Made by a program: the position numbers and the translations under genes
Shown here: positions 7,971 through 15,090 of the stretch, piece after piece
Position numbering within the stretch: position 1 is the stretch's first letter
Layout: every line of letters begins with the position of its first letter
NCBI GenBank assembly: GCA_910586595.1
Contig: CAJUJB010000030.1
Span: 1 to 33,758 of the forward strand
Direction of reading: 5' to 3'
Length of the DNA stretch: 33,758 nt
From: an uncultured Muribaculaceae bacterium
GTDB lineage: Bacteria > Bacteroidota > Bacteroidia > Bacteroidales > Muribaculaceae
Notes under the pieces: generated by a model
The model's database searches: none
The model's input: only the letters and a program-made list of their open reading frames with translations
Told to the model about the DNA's origin: nothing

Positions 7971-8924
7971 TTATAATTTCAAATCCATTTGTATATCTCC
8001 GCGGGCGTAGGCCGGATGGTAGGCCTCGAGCTCACGGAATCCAAGTTTGCGGTATAGTGCGATTGCCGGTTTGAGTCTTGTATTACTCTCCAGGAAGAGG
8101 GTTGTGGCGCCGAGATGCTTTGCCCGGTCGATCGCTGCACGACATAAGCGTAGGCCTATGCCCTTGCGCTGTATGGCAGGGTCTACAGCGAGTTTTGCAA
8201 GCTCGTAGTCGTAGCCCGATGCCTCGTCCATTTTGCAGAGGGCGCACACACCGGCCACGCGGCCTTGGTAGAGGGCCACCAGAATGTGTCCGCCCGCGGC
8301 GAGTATATTCTTCTCGGGGTCTCCTATCATCTCGAGGTCGTGAGGCTCCAAAGTCCAATATCGCTCTATCCATTGGCGGTTGAGCTCGAAGAAGGCTTCG
8401 CGGTATTCGGGTTTAAAATCCACAATTTCTACTTCCTGCCTCTCTCGCTCAGCTTTGATCGCCGCCACGCGGTCGAGCATCGGCTCCTGGGCAAGCAGTC
8501 GTTCCCATTCCGCCACGGCAGCCCACAGGTCATGACGGCTTTCATTGGCTATGCGTGCCACAGCACGGTCAACGTCGCGGAGTATGACTATGAGTTGGTC
8601 GGCTACGCTCCGCCCCTCATCTGATAATGTGAGCACCGATCGGCGTCGGTCGTCTTTGTCTTCAAGCTCCCTTACGAGTCCTTTGGCCACGAGTTCCTTC
8701 ACTATAGTGCTTACCGATGGGTGTGACTGACCTATTTCGCGGGCGATTGTGGTGACGCTCTTCGGGCGTTCGTCGGCGAGCATGTAGAATACGGGAAACC
8801 ACTTCGGCTTGAAGTCGAGTCCATACATGCTGTAGATCGACGAGGCATTGCGTGTGAGGGTGTCGGTGAGCATTCTCAGGCGGCTGCCAATGGCCATCGG
8901 CCCCGTTTTTTCGAAGAAGTCCAT
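7971..8924 (-). CDS. MarR-family regulator fused to a GNAT acetyltransferase
   Basis: The 317-residue product has two domains. Residues 1-150 form a MarR winged helix: the recognition region is IGQSHPSVSTIVKELVAKGL (64-83) and the wing carries EDKDDRRRSVLTLSDEGR (88-105). Residues 165-317 form a GNAT fold, with acetyl-CoA motif A as LAVDPAIQRKGIGLRLCRAAI (245-265), containing QRKGIG, and a C-terminal NTRLKPAIALYRKLGFRE. This MarR-GNAT architecture is known but uncharacterised in most species. The fusion suggests that acetylation of a small molecule or protein is tied to ligand-controlled repression. It is the first gene of a two-gene operon with the cupin. A palindrome over its own transcription start (8944-8955) suggests autoregulation. 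Confidence 0.9.
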   Translation of the reverse strand: MDFFEKTGPMAIGSRLRMLTDTLTRNASSIYSMYGLDFKPKWFPVFYMLADERPKSVTTIAREIGQSHPSVSTIVKELVAKGLVRELEDKDDRRRSVLTLSDEGRSVADQLIVILRDVDRAVARIANESRHDLWAAVAEWERLLAQEPMLDRVAAIKAERERQEVEIVDFKPEYREAFFELNRQWIERYWTLEPHDLEMIGDPEKNILAAGGHILVALYQGRVAGVCALCKMDEASGYDYELAKLAVDPAIQRKGIGLRLCRAAIDRAKHLGATTLFLESNTRLKPAIALYRKLGFRELEAYHPAYARGDIQMDLKL

Positions 8925-8943
8925 ATAATATGTTTGTAGTTCC

Positions 8944-8955
8944 GTAATTGATTAC
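8944..8955. promoter_or_regulatory. Putative MarR-type operator
   Basis: GTAATTGATTAC is an inverted repeat with 5-bp arms and a TG centre, placed 2-13 nt downstream of the -7 element of the MarR-GNAT gene, over the expected transcription start. A MarR dimer bound here would block its own transcription. This is inferred from position and symmetry only. Confidence 0.4.
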
Positions 8956-8956
8956 A

Positions 8957-8988
8957 CAAAATTACACATTTTATTTTTTCCGGCCAAA
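8957..8988 (-). promoter_or_regulatory. Promoter of the MarR-GNAT/cupin operon
   Basis: On the minus strand TTTG (8988-8985), 20 nt, then TAATTTTG (8964-8957) gives a full match to the Bacteroidetes promoter consensus. The leader to the ATG at 8924 is about 25 nt. Confidence 0.75.
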
Positions 8989-9003
8989 CCTACGTCCGAT
9001 TAC

Positions 9004-9034
9004 TTGTGTGGTCGGCTGTTTTTGACTATCTTCG
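9004..9034 (+). promoter_or_regulatory. Putative promoter of the small membrane protein gene
   Basis: TTG (9004-9006), 20 nt, then TATCTTCG (9027-9034) differs from TAnnTTTG at one position. It is divergent from the MarR-GNAT promoter and gives a leader of about 25 nt. Confidence 0.45.
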
Positions 9035-9064
9035 CAGACGTAAAAATTCAATATTTCTCCTGCA

Positions 9065-9304
9065 ATGAAAATCAAAGCCTGGCTGGCCTCTCTGTCGTTC
9101 CGCACCGGACTCTGTGTCGGGGCATTCTGCATTCTCTGCTACATCATTTCGTTCGCCCAGATGCTGCTGCCTATCTCAGTTTCGGCAAAAGGAACCTTGT
9201 GGGTGGTGTTTTTCGGGCTTGCCAAGGCTGCGCAGTACTCGGCCTTGCTGATTCTGGGTAAGGCGGGCCTGGAAAGGCTGAAGAAGATGAGAGCCAGAAG
9301 TTGA
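9065..9304 (+). CDS. Small two-helix membrane protein, unknown function
   Basis: The product has 79 residues. It has two hydrophobic segments (about 13-35 and 44-64) separated by a short SVSAKG turn, with basic ends (MKIK and the C-terminal KKMRARS). This predicts an inner-membrane hairpin with both ends in the cytoplasm. I do not recognise a family. It is supported as a gene by a near-consensus promoter, by following codon structure like its neighbours, and by the perfect hairpin just after its stop. It is transcribed away from the MarR-GNAT operon and could be a target of that regulator, but nothing in the sequence proves this. Confidence 0.65.
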   Translation: MKIKAWLASLSFRTGLCVGAFCILCYIISFAQMLLPISVSAKGTLWVVFFGLAKAAQYSALLILGKAGLERLKKMRARS

Positions 9305-9326
9305 CGATAAGATATACCGATATAAT

Positions 9327-9362
9327 CCGGGCGCGTGATACAATGTTGTATCACGCGCCCGG
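9327..9362. terminator. Perfect 17-bp hairpin, likely bidirectional terminator
   Basis: CCGGGCGCGTGATACAA (9327-9343) is followed by TG and its exact reverse complement (9346-9362). It lies between two convergent genes, the small membrane protein and the porin. The flanks are A/T-rich on both sides (TGTTATTTA on plus, ATTATATC on minus) but lack a long pure U-run. Confidence 0.75.
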
Positions 9363-9386
9363 TGTGTTATTTATGGTTAGAGTGCT

Positions 9387-10559
9387 TTAGAAAATAATCT
9401 GTAGTCGCGCCTCGAGGGTGTTGACGTGGCGCTTGGGCAGGAGATCGGCCACAACGCGGTCGCGCACGTCGGTATACGAATATCGCAGACGGGCGATCAT
9501 CCAGTTGTTGATATAGTAGTTGAATGTGCAGTTGGCATCGTTTGATATACCTCCGTGTACACTTGCGGCTGAGTCGGATGCATCGACGTAGTTATATCCT
9601 AACACGAGCTCAAGAGTGCCCTTGGCCGGGGTGGCGACACCGCCGTCGGCATGGTTGTAGGCATAGCCTTTACCGATTAGCTGTGAGCGGAACATGCCGT
9701 ACGCGCCGTGAGCATGGTAGTTTGCGAAACCGTCCTTGCGGAAAATATTCATGTAGTAATACTGTGCCTCGAAGGCAATTCTTCCTTTGATGAGCAGGAA
9801 TTCAGGGGAGAGCTTGAATAAGCCACGCGCATGGTCGACAGCCGCATATAGGTTGGTCACTTTTGACACACGCGTCGGGAAGTTGGCCGAGTATGTGAAG
9901 CCGGTGTGATCGTCGGCCGTAGGCGATGAGTAGTTTAGAGAAATACCTGTCTGGATCACGTCTCCGTCGGCATGCCGTGGGCGCCATACAAGGCGTGTCT
10001 GTACGCCCCAGGCCTGTTTACCCATGGCAGTGGCATTATTTGTCATGGCTGCCGCTTCGGCAAAGACAGAGGTGCCTGCAAGGAATTGCCCTTTGTCGTA
10101 TTCCCACATCAGGGCCAGCAGACGAGGGTTGGCGTTGAAGAACTCGTTGGCCGAGGGCTCCTCGTACGAGGGTTTCATCGATGAACTGGTCTCGGAGTTG
10201 AGGCCCCACTGAGGCACGAAATAACCGCCTCGAAGGAAGTTGGCATCGTTGATGTCAAACTCGAAGTAAGTGTCCTTAAGGCCGACTTTGCCGTAACCGA
10301 ATCCTACGTCTATTTTGGCTTTCCATTTTCCGTATGACGCTTTGGCTCCGAGACGGATGTCGGGAATAGCTACGCCATCGACAAATTTTGTGTCACCGGC
10401 GGCTTCCGCTCCATCATTGCCGCCCATATATACAGCGCCGTCCATGAGTATGCGGCCCGTGGGGTTGATTTTGAATTTGGGCGCGTTATTTTCGTCGGCA
10501 GCCATGGCAGGAAGGGCGCAGAGAGCCGCCGCTGCAAGAATTATCGAGCAGAGTTTCAT
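9387..10559 (-). CDS. Phosphate-selective porin O/P (OprO/OprP) family outer-membrane protein
   Basis: This 390-residue protein has a signal peptide (MKLCSIILAAAALCALPAMAA). The rest is built of alternating beta strands typical of a porin, with the OprP-family segments ATYGKW-like ASYGKWKAKIDVGFG, LKDTYFEF, LRGGYFVPQWGLN and EYDKGQFLAG. It ends in LQIIF, with the terminal Phe expected of BAM-inserted barrels. Family members form trimeric anion-selective channels for phosphate or polyphosphate, though the Bacteroidetes versions are not all shown to be phosphate-specific. It starts 28 nt after the stop of a class A acid phosphatase, so the pair plausibly releases phosphate outside or in the periplasm and takes it up. 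It is the last gene of its transcript. Confidence 0.85.
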   Translation of the reverse strand: MKLCSIILAAAALCALPAMAADENNAPKFKINPTGRILMDGAVYMGGNDGAEAAGDTKFVDGVAIPDIRLGAKASYGKWKAKIDVGFGYGKVGLKDTYFEFDINDANFLRGGYFVPQWGLNSETSSSMKPSYEEPSANEFFNANPRLLALMWEYDKGQFLAGTSVFAEAAAMTNNATAMGKQAWGVQTRLVWRPRHADGDVIQTGISLNYSSPTADDHTGFTYSANFPTRVSKVTNLYAAVDHARGLFKLSPEFLLIKGRIAFEAQYYYMNIFRKDGFANYHAHGAYGMFRSQLIGKGYAYNHADGGVATPAKGTLELVLGYNYVDASDSAASVHGGISNDANCTFNYYINNWMIARLRYSYTDVRDRVVADLLPKRHVNTLEARLQIIF

Positions 10560-10587
10560 AGTCGTCTATGTATTATGATGGGTCGGT

Positions 10588-11403
10588 TCAGTCGGTTGTG
10601 GTGGGAGTGGGAACAGGTGCGCCTTTGGCAACCTTGCCTTCTTTCTTTAAGCGCTTGAATTCGGCTTTGGCTTTACCGAGCTGTTCCTGGAATGCCGGAT
10701 CTGCATGCAGGCGTGCTACGGTCATGGCTCCGGTGAGTCGGCCTGCGTCGACATCGCTCTGGAAGTGGTAGCCACAGATCACGCGGCTTTCTCCCATTTC
10801 ATATCCGCGCTTGAGGATTTCGTTCTGGCGGTCAGGATTGATTTCGGCAAGCACCAGTGCTGTGGCCCAGCCAATCGAAGTGTGGCCCGACGGATAAGAG
10901 CCGTTTGTCGAGAGCTCGGCCTGCTGCTCGGGGTTGCAGGTGTCTTCTCCATAGAATGAGAAGGGGCGCTGGCGGTTGTAGTGGTTCTTGGCCTCGCGTG
11001 TGCCGAGGTCTCCGGCATCCTCGCGCATGCCTATCACGAGCTTTAATATTTCGGGAGTATTCTCATCAATTTCTATGCCGAATGCCTCTGAGAATGCTTC
11101 AGGAACGCCATTGCCTTCTACATGGGCGTCAGAGAATGCCACGCCTCCGCGGGGTGTGTTACGCATGGTCTTGCCCCAGTTATAGCGAGCCTGATCGTTG
11201 AGGAAGGTGATTGATGCGGCATCAGGAGGTGCCGGCAGCAGTATGAGGCTGTTGGGCACATCGCCCTCTTGAAGAAAATATACGTCGGGATTGGTGCGGT
11301 GGTCTTTGATCTTGGCTTCCTGGGCTGTGGCGAGTGAAGCTGACAATGCGATGACAATTGCGCAGGCGCCGCTGCGGAGCATAGTTGATGAAAGTTGTAG
11401 CAT
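10588..11403 (-). CDS. Class A non-specific acid phosphatase (PhoN-like, PAP2 superfamily)
   Basis: The 271-residue product has an N-terminal signal peptide ending near ASLATAQ (28). The full PAP2 signature is present: K139-x6-R146-P147 (KNHYNRQRP), PSGH at 171-174, and S206-R207-x5-H213-x3-D217. H213 is the expected phospho-acceptor nucleophile and H174 the acid. The class A hallmarks (LILLPAPP near 53-60; DQARYNWGKTMRNTPRG near 70-86) separate it from membrane PAP2 lipid phosphatases. It should hydrolyse phosphate monoesters in the periplasm. The C-terminus has a Lys-rich helix and a Pro/Thr tail (PVPTPTTTD) not typical of PhoN. It is first in an operon with the phosphate-type porin. The -7 element at 11468-11475 lacks an obvious -33, which would fit activator control. 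Confidence 0.92.
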   Translation of the reverse strand: MLQLSSTMLRSGACAIVIALSASLATAQEAKIKDHRTNPDVYFLQEGDVPNSLILLPAPPDAASITFLNDQARYNWGKTMRNTPRGGVAFSDAHVEGNGVPEAFSEAFGIEIDENTPEILKLVIGMREDAGDLGTREAKNHYNRQRPFSFYGEDTCNPEQQAELSTNGSYPSGHTSIGWATALVLAEINPDRQNEILKRGYEMGESRVICGYHFQSDVDAGRLTGAMTVARLHADPAFQEQLGKAKAEFKRLKKEGKVAKGAPVPTPTTTD

Positions 11404-11467
11404 GAGTGTTTTTGTTAGTTTCGTAAGGATGATAAGTGAGCCCGTCGATGATTGTTTATCGCACGGA

Positions 11468-11475
11468 CAAATATA
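11468..11475 (-). promoter_or_regulatory. Putative -7 element of the phosphatase-porin operon
   Basis: On the minus strand it reads TATATTTG (TAnnTTTG), 64 nt upstream of the phosphatase start. No TTTG is seen about 20 nt upstream, so an activator (possibly a phosphate-starvation regulator) may be needed. I could not recognise a Pho box with confidence. Confidence 0.45.
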
Positions 11476-11558
11476 TTAACCGCAGTCGCGTACGATTGGT
11501 TTAACAGAAATTTTATGTTCTTGAACATGTTTTTGCAAGTCCTCGCTCGGGCTCCGGC

Positions 11559-11596
11559 AAAAGAAAAACCAGCCCGCGGAGCGTGCCGCGGGCTGG
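11559..11596 (-). terminator. Strong terminator of the six-gene Omp28/TlpA/DUF6029 cluster
   Basis: CCAGCCCGCGG (11569-11579) pairs perfectly with CCGCGGGCTGG (11586-11596) around a 6-nt loop. On the minus strand the stem is followed by TTTTTCTTTT. It lies 26 nt after the stop of the large Omp28-type gene, and no comparable terminator is found inside the cluster except the hairpin at 17301-17332. Confidence 0.9.
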
Positions 11597-11622
11597 TAAG
11601 GGATAGGTTGTGCCTTTTATGC

Positions 11623-13557
11623 TTAGGGAACAAGTACTTTAGTTACTTCCGAACCCTGACGACGGATATATACGCCGGTTGAGGGGTTCTGTACGCGCAT
11701 GCCCTGGAGGTTGAAGTATTCAACAGGGGCGTTGGCGTCTACTGTTACCTCGCTTACGCCGGTCGAGCCGCCGAAATTGCCGGCTTTGACAGTGGTGGCA
11801 TTCTCGATAACGCCGGTCTTGAGGTCCATGAGGTAAGCAACCACATTGCAGTTTTCGAGTTTGACCTTGCTGGATACTGTAGCGACGTATTCGAAGGTGT
11901 AGGGGGTTTCGGCCTTGACGCTTGCAGGAATACTGTTGGCGATGCCGGTATAAGTGTTGAGCTGGCGTGCAACGTCGTTATAGATGAGCGATACAGGGTT
12001 GGGTTGGTTTTCCCAGCCGCCAAAGCCTTCACCCTGGTTGGTGAAGTAGTTCACCTGATTGTAGGGGCCTAAGTTGTCTTCAGTTAAGCCGAATGCGATG
12101 GCATAGCGCTGGTCTGCATCATCGAAGTCGAAGATAAACTCGGTGGTGGCGGTGTACTGGAGCTTGCGGGCCTCTCCTTCGATAAAGTCAACGTTGAGGT
12201 CGATTTTACCTACAGCGGGGATTGCCGCCATAGCTTCGTAAGCTTCGATTACGTCTGAATAAGGGAAGGGATATACCTGCTCCTGGCGGTTGAGGAGTGC
12301 TGCAGGCACGCCGCTTACCATGTTGCCTACCTGAGCGTAGGTGGTAGACTGCATGGGCTCTGTGCCGGTGCCGCTGCTTACGTGTACAGCAACAGGGATA
12401 AGACCTCCGTCAGGATAGTTCTCGTGGATTTCTTCCATGGTAGAGTAACCGAGGGGGCAGTTGCCGCACCATGTGCCGGTGATTTCCTCGATAACCACAT
12501 TTTTCTGGTAACCCTTGCCTTCGGGAAGGATGAGGATAGATGAAGTTGCTGAGGGGTAGCGTGAGCTGTTCTCCACTTCGTTTACCTTGCTGATATTCAT
12601 TACCACGTCGATGGCGTTGGCTGACGCATTAGGATACTTGAGGTCGTCGGCCCAGATTGTGTACGTGTCAAGATAGCCCAGGGGCTTGGTGAGTGTGAGA
12701 GTCTCGGTCACGGGGGCGAGGTCGCCTACAGTGTAGGTTACATCGAAAGAGGTGACGTCGTTGGCACCATTATTCTGGAGCAGCATGCCGAACTCGAAAT
12801 TCTCGTTCTGATAGGCTACAGAGGGAGCTGCATAGTCGACTACGTCCAGACGGTTCTGGGGTACTGCGTCGCCGCTGAAGGTTGCGCCCACGCATACAAA
12901 ACCATAAGAGGAGGCGAGGTTATCCCAGATCCAGTCTTCGCCGGACTTTACGCCTACCCAGCCACCTTCGATGGCGCCGCCATGGTAGATGCCGTCTACT
13001 ACAACGCAATAGTCCTGAGCGCTGGTGAGGGCGAAGGTCACGCATACATAGAATGCCGAGTCAGCCTCGACGGTGTAAGGCTCATCCATCGGAATCGATA
13101 CAAAGTCGTAGATCTTTGTGGTCTCGAACTGGCTGGTCTGTGTGTAGAAAGGAGCTTCCTCAAGTTCCTTGGTCAGCGATACGGTCACACTGTGGATTTG
13201 GTTCTGCTGGGTCTTGCCATTGCCGCCGGTGTAGAAATTGACGGCTGTGAGCTGGGTGCCTGCGAAGTCCTCAAGAGCCTCGCCGGTGAGCTGGAAGGCC
13301 ATTGCGGTCTCCTGGCCGGCATACGAGTTGTTGAAGCCTAAGGCTCCCATGTACTCCGAGGGGATGGCGGGCATGTACTCCATGCTCAGCTCGGCTGCGC
13401 GTGAAGAGTGGTGGTTGGAAGTGAATCCGGTTGCTTCGATGCCAAGTGGGGTATAAGTGTCGCTCGGCATTGCCGGCAACGCCTTCGGGCCCAGAGAAGC
13501 GGCTGAGGCCCATGCAAGAGGCGCGAGGGCAAGAAGGGTGAATAATGATTTTTTCAT
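11623..13557 (-). CDS. Omp28-related secreted protein with CxxC and T9SS-type sorting tail
   Basis: This 644-residue protein has a signal peptide (MKKSLFTLLALAPLAWASAA). Residues about 60-230 form a beta-sandwich (FNNSYAGQET, AVNFYTGGNG, SAFYVCVTFAL); about 235-340 look like an Ig-like repeat domain. An Omp28/thioredoxin-like domain follows, with EEITGTWCGNCPLG carrying C364 and C367 and then VAVHVSSGTG. The last 30 residues (FNLQGMRVQNPSTGVYIRR, ending in KVLVP) match the type A T9SS sorting-domain pattern, so it should cross the outer membrane by T9SS and be surface-bound or released. It lies 9 nt after the 227-residue T9SS gene and closes the operon. The CxxC could act in disulfide chemistry or be structural. 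Omp28 function is not established. Confidence 0.85.
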   Translation of the reverse strand: MKKSLFTLLALAPLAWASAASLGPKALPAMPSDTYTPLGIEATGFTSNHHSSRAAELSMEYMPAIPSEYMGALGFNNSYAGQETAMAFQLTGEALEDFAGTQLTAVNFYTGGNGKTQQNQIHSVTVSLTKELEEAPFYTQTSQFETTKIYDFVSIPMDEPYTVEADSAFYVCVTFALTSAQDYCVVVDGIYHGGAIEGGWVGVKSGEDWIWDNLASSYGFVCVGATFSGDAVPQNRLDVVDYAAPSVAYQNENFEFGMLLQNNGANDVTSFDVTYTVGDLAPVTETLTLTKPLGYLDTYTIWADDLKYPNASANAIDVVMNISKVNEVENSSRYPSATSSILILPEGKGYQKNVVIEEITGTWCGNCPLGYSTMEEIHENYPDGGLIPVAVHVSSGTGTEPMQSTTYAQVGNMVSGVPAALLNRQEQVYPFPYSDVIEAYEAMAAIPAVGKIDLNVDFIEGEARKLQYTATTEFIFDFDDADQRYAIAFGLTEDNLGPYNQVNYFTNQGEGFGGWENQPNPVSLIYNDVARQLNTYTGIANSIPASVKAETPYTFEYVATVSSKVKLENCNVVAYLMDLKTGVIENATTVKAGNFGGSTGVSEVTVDANAPVEYFNLQGMRVQNPSTGVYIRRQGSEVTKVLVP

Positions 13558-13566
13558 AATCTGGAA

Positions 13567-14250
13567 TTATTTAACATAGATTTTTCCTGTTTTGGAGCCG
13601 AGGGTGTAGACATAGATGCCAGCGGTAAGACCGTCGGCAGCCAGAGTTCCGTGACCTTCGAGCTGTGCGCCAAGAACCTGCAGGCCTACGGTGTTGTAGA
13701 GGGCGAAGGCTGCGGGCGCGGTGAGGTTATATTCGAAGGCTCCTTCGGCATAGGTAAGCTCGGGGCTGTTCTCGATGAGGGTTACACCGGTCTGTTTGCC
13801 CATGACGATGGTGTAGCTCTTGTAAGTGGCTTCATAGGTTCCGTCCTGAGCTTCAATCTTGGCGGTTACTACAGGTACTTCCTCGTCGCCGTCGAGTTCG
13901 GCGATGTATTCAAATTGGAGGGGGAGTTTCTGGTTGGTAGAGATGGTTACGTTGCTCTTGGTTACAGTGGTGCCAGCCTGGCAGTTGCCGCCGGCGCAGA
14001 GCTGGATGGTCTGGCCTGATGTGCAGGTAGCGGTCACCGAGAGGGCGTTGGTGAAGAGGTCGGTCGATACGTAGAGGGCCGGAGCCATGGTCACTTCTTT
14101 GTAGTCGCCATAGTCTTCAACATTGATGTCGGTGAACTCTACTGTGGCTCCGTTTTCAATCGGGGTGTCGCCGATGTAGAATGTAAGTTCACGGGCCTGT
14201 GAGGCGAAGCAGAGGAGGGTGCTGCAAAGCACGAGGTAGAATTTTTTCAT
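13567..14250 (-). CDS. Small secreted protein with T9SS-type sorting tail, unknown function
   Basis: The product has 227 residues and a signal peptide MKKFYLVLCSTLLCFASQA. The mature part is a predicted all-beta domain beginning LTFYIGDTPIENGATVEF, with two Cys close together (QLCAGGNCQAG) and another in TATCTSGQT. A T9SS type A-like tail follows (YNTVGLQVLGAQLEGHG, then GIYVYTLGSKTGKIYVK). I do not recognise the central domain. It sits between the two Omp28-type genes with gaps of 17 and 9 nt, so it is co-transcribed with them. It may be a partner or substrate of their CxxC motifs, given its own cysteines (inference). Confidence 0.75.
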   Translation of the reverse strand: MKKFYLVLCSTLLCFASQARELTFYIGDTPIENGATVEFTDINVEDYGDYKEVTMAPALYVSTDLFTNALSVTATCTSGQTIQLCAGGNCQAGTTVTKSNVTISTNQKLPLQFEYIAELDGDEEVPVVTAKIEAQDGTYEATYKSYTIVMGKQTGVTLIENSPELTYAEGAFEYNLTAPAAFALYNTVGLQVLGAQLEGHGTLAADGLTAGIYVYTLGSKTGKIYVK

Positions 14251-14267
14251 ATTTAATCAGTTGGGGG

Positions 14268-15068
14268 TTATTCAGTTTTCACATAAGCTTTGGCCGCCTG
14301 CAGCACACCGTCGGCAGGGGTATAGACGAAGGCCACCACAGAGAGGTTGGCCGGTACCCATGTTTCGGTGTCGGTAGCGCGCAGGGGAATGGTATAATCG
14401 TAGGGAGAATGGATGTTGGCCTGGAGCACAACGCGCTCACCGCCTACACCATTTACAGATGCGCGGTAGACGTGGTTGTGCACATAGTCGGTGATAAGGC
14501 CGCGGTCTATGTCGCGCTGGCGGGCTACGATACCGTCTTCAAGTATCCACACCTGAAGATTGGCGTCGAGCGCCTGCTGCGGCTCGAGGGTGATGCTGAT
14601 GCTCACTTCCGAGGCGCCTTCGGGGCAGTCGGCCGACACCTCGATGTCGAGGGGTGACTCTTTGGCCAGCTCGGTGCGCACGGCATTTTCCCATTCCTGG
14701 TAGTTGATGGGGCCGCTGGTGCGGTTCACCACACCTTTTGGCCATTCGTCGATGCCCCAGGCATCGTTGTATGTGTTGCCTTCAGGCTGCATGAGGCCTG
14801 TATAGCGGGTATAGGTTGCCTCGATGGCGAATGAGCCGGCATGTATGCTCACCGGAATCACGGCCTCGCCGTATTTTTCAATCGTTTTATCTATCGTCTC
14901 GTGTGCGGCCGGGCAGTTCACACAGTTCTGGCCGGTGAAGTCTTCCACGAGTACGGCGCGCTGGGGTGTCACACTCTCAGCGGTGATATATCGGTCGTCG
15001 GAATCAATGCCGGAGCATCCGGCCAGGGCAGCTGAAGCCACGAGGAGGGAGAGAAGCTTGCGTGTCAT
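14268..15068 (-). CDS. Omp28-related lipoprotein with CxxC motif
   Basis: From the ATG at 15068 the product has 266 residues. The signal peptide MTRKLLSLLVASAALAGC ends in the lipobox LAGC with C18 as the lipidated residue. An upstream in-frame ATG at 15176 would add 36 residues, lie inside the preceding gene and bury the signal peptide, so I reject it. The Omp28 core begins AVLVEDFTGQNCVNCPAAHE, with C49 and C52 in a CxxC, then VIPVSIHAGSF, a thioredoxin-like arrangement. Later parts are beta-rich (DANLQVWILEDGIVARQRD; VNGVGGERVVLQANI). It is likely anchored in the outer membrane. Gaps of 22 nt from the DUF6029-like gene and 17 nt to the next gene place it inside the six-gene operon. Confidence 0.87.
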   Translation of the reverse strand: MTRKLLSLLVASAALAGCSGIDSDDRYITAESVTPQRAVLVEDFTGQNCVNCPAAHETIDKTIEKYGEAVIPVSIHAGSFAIEATYTRYTGLMQPEGNTYNDAWGIDEWPKGVVNRTSGPINYQEWENAVRTELAKESPLDIEVSADCPEGASEVSISITLEPQQALDANLQVWILEDGIVARQRDIDRGLITDYVHNHVYRASVNGVGGERVVLQANIHSPYDYTIPLRATDTETWVPANLSVVAFVYTPADGVLQAAKAYVKTE

Positions 15069-15090
15069 ATAGTTGCTTGGAGTATTGGAT

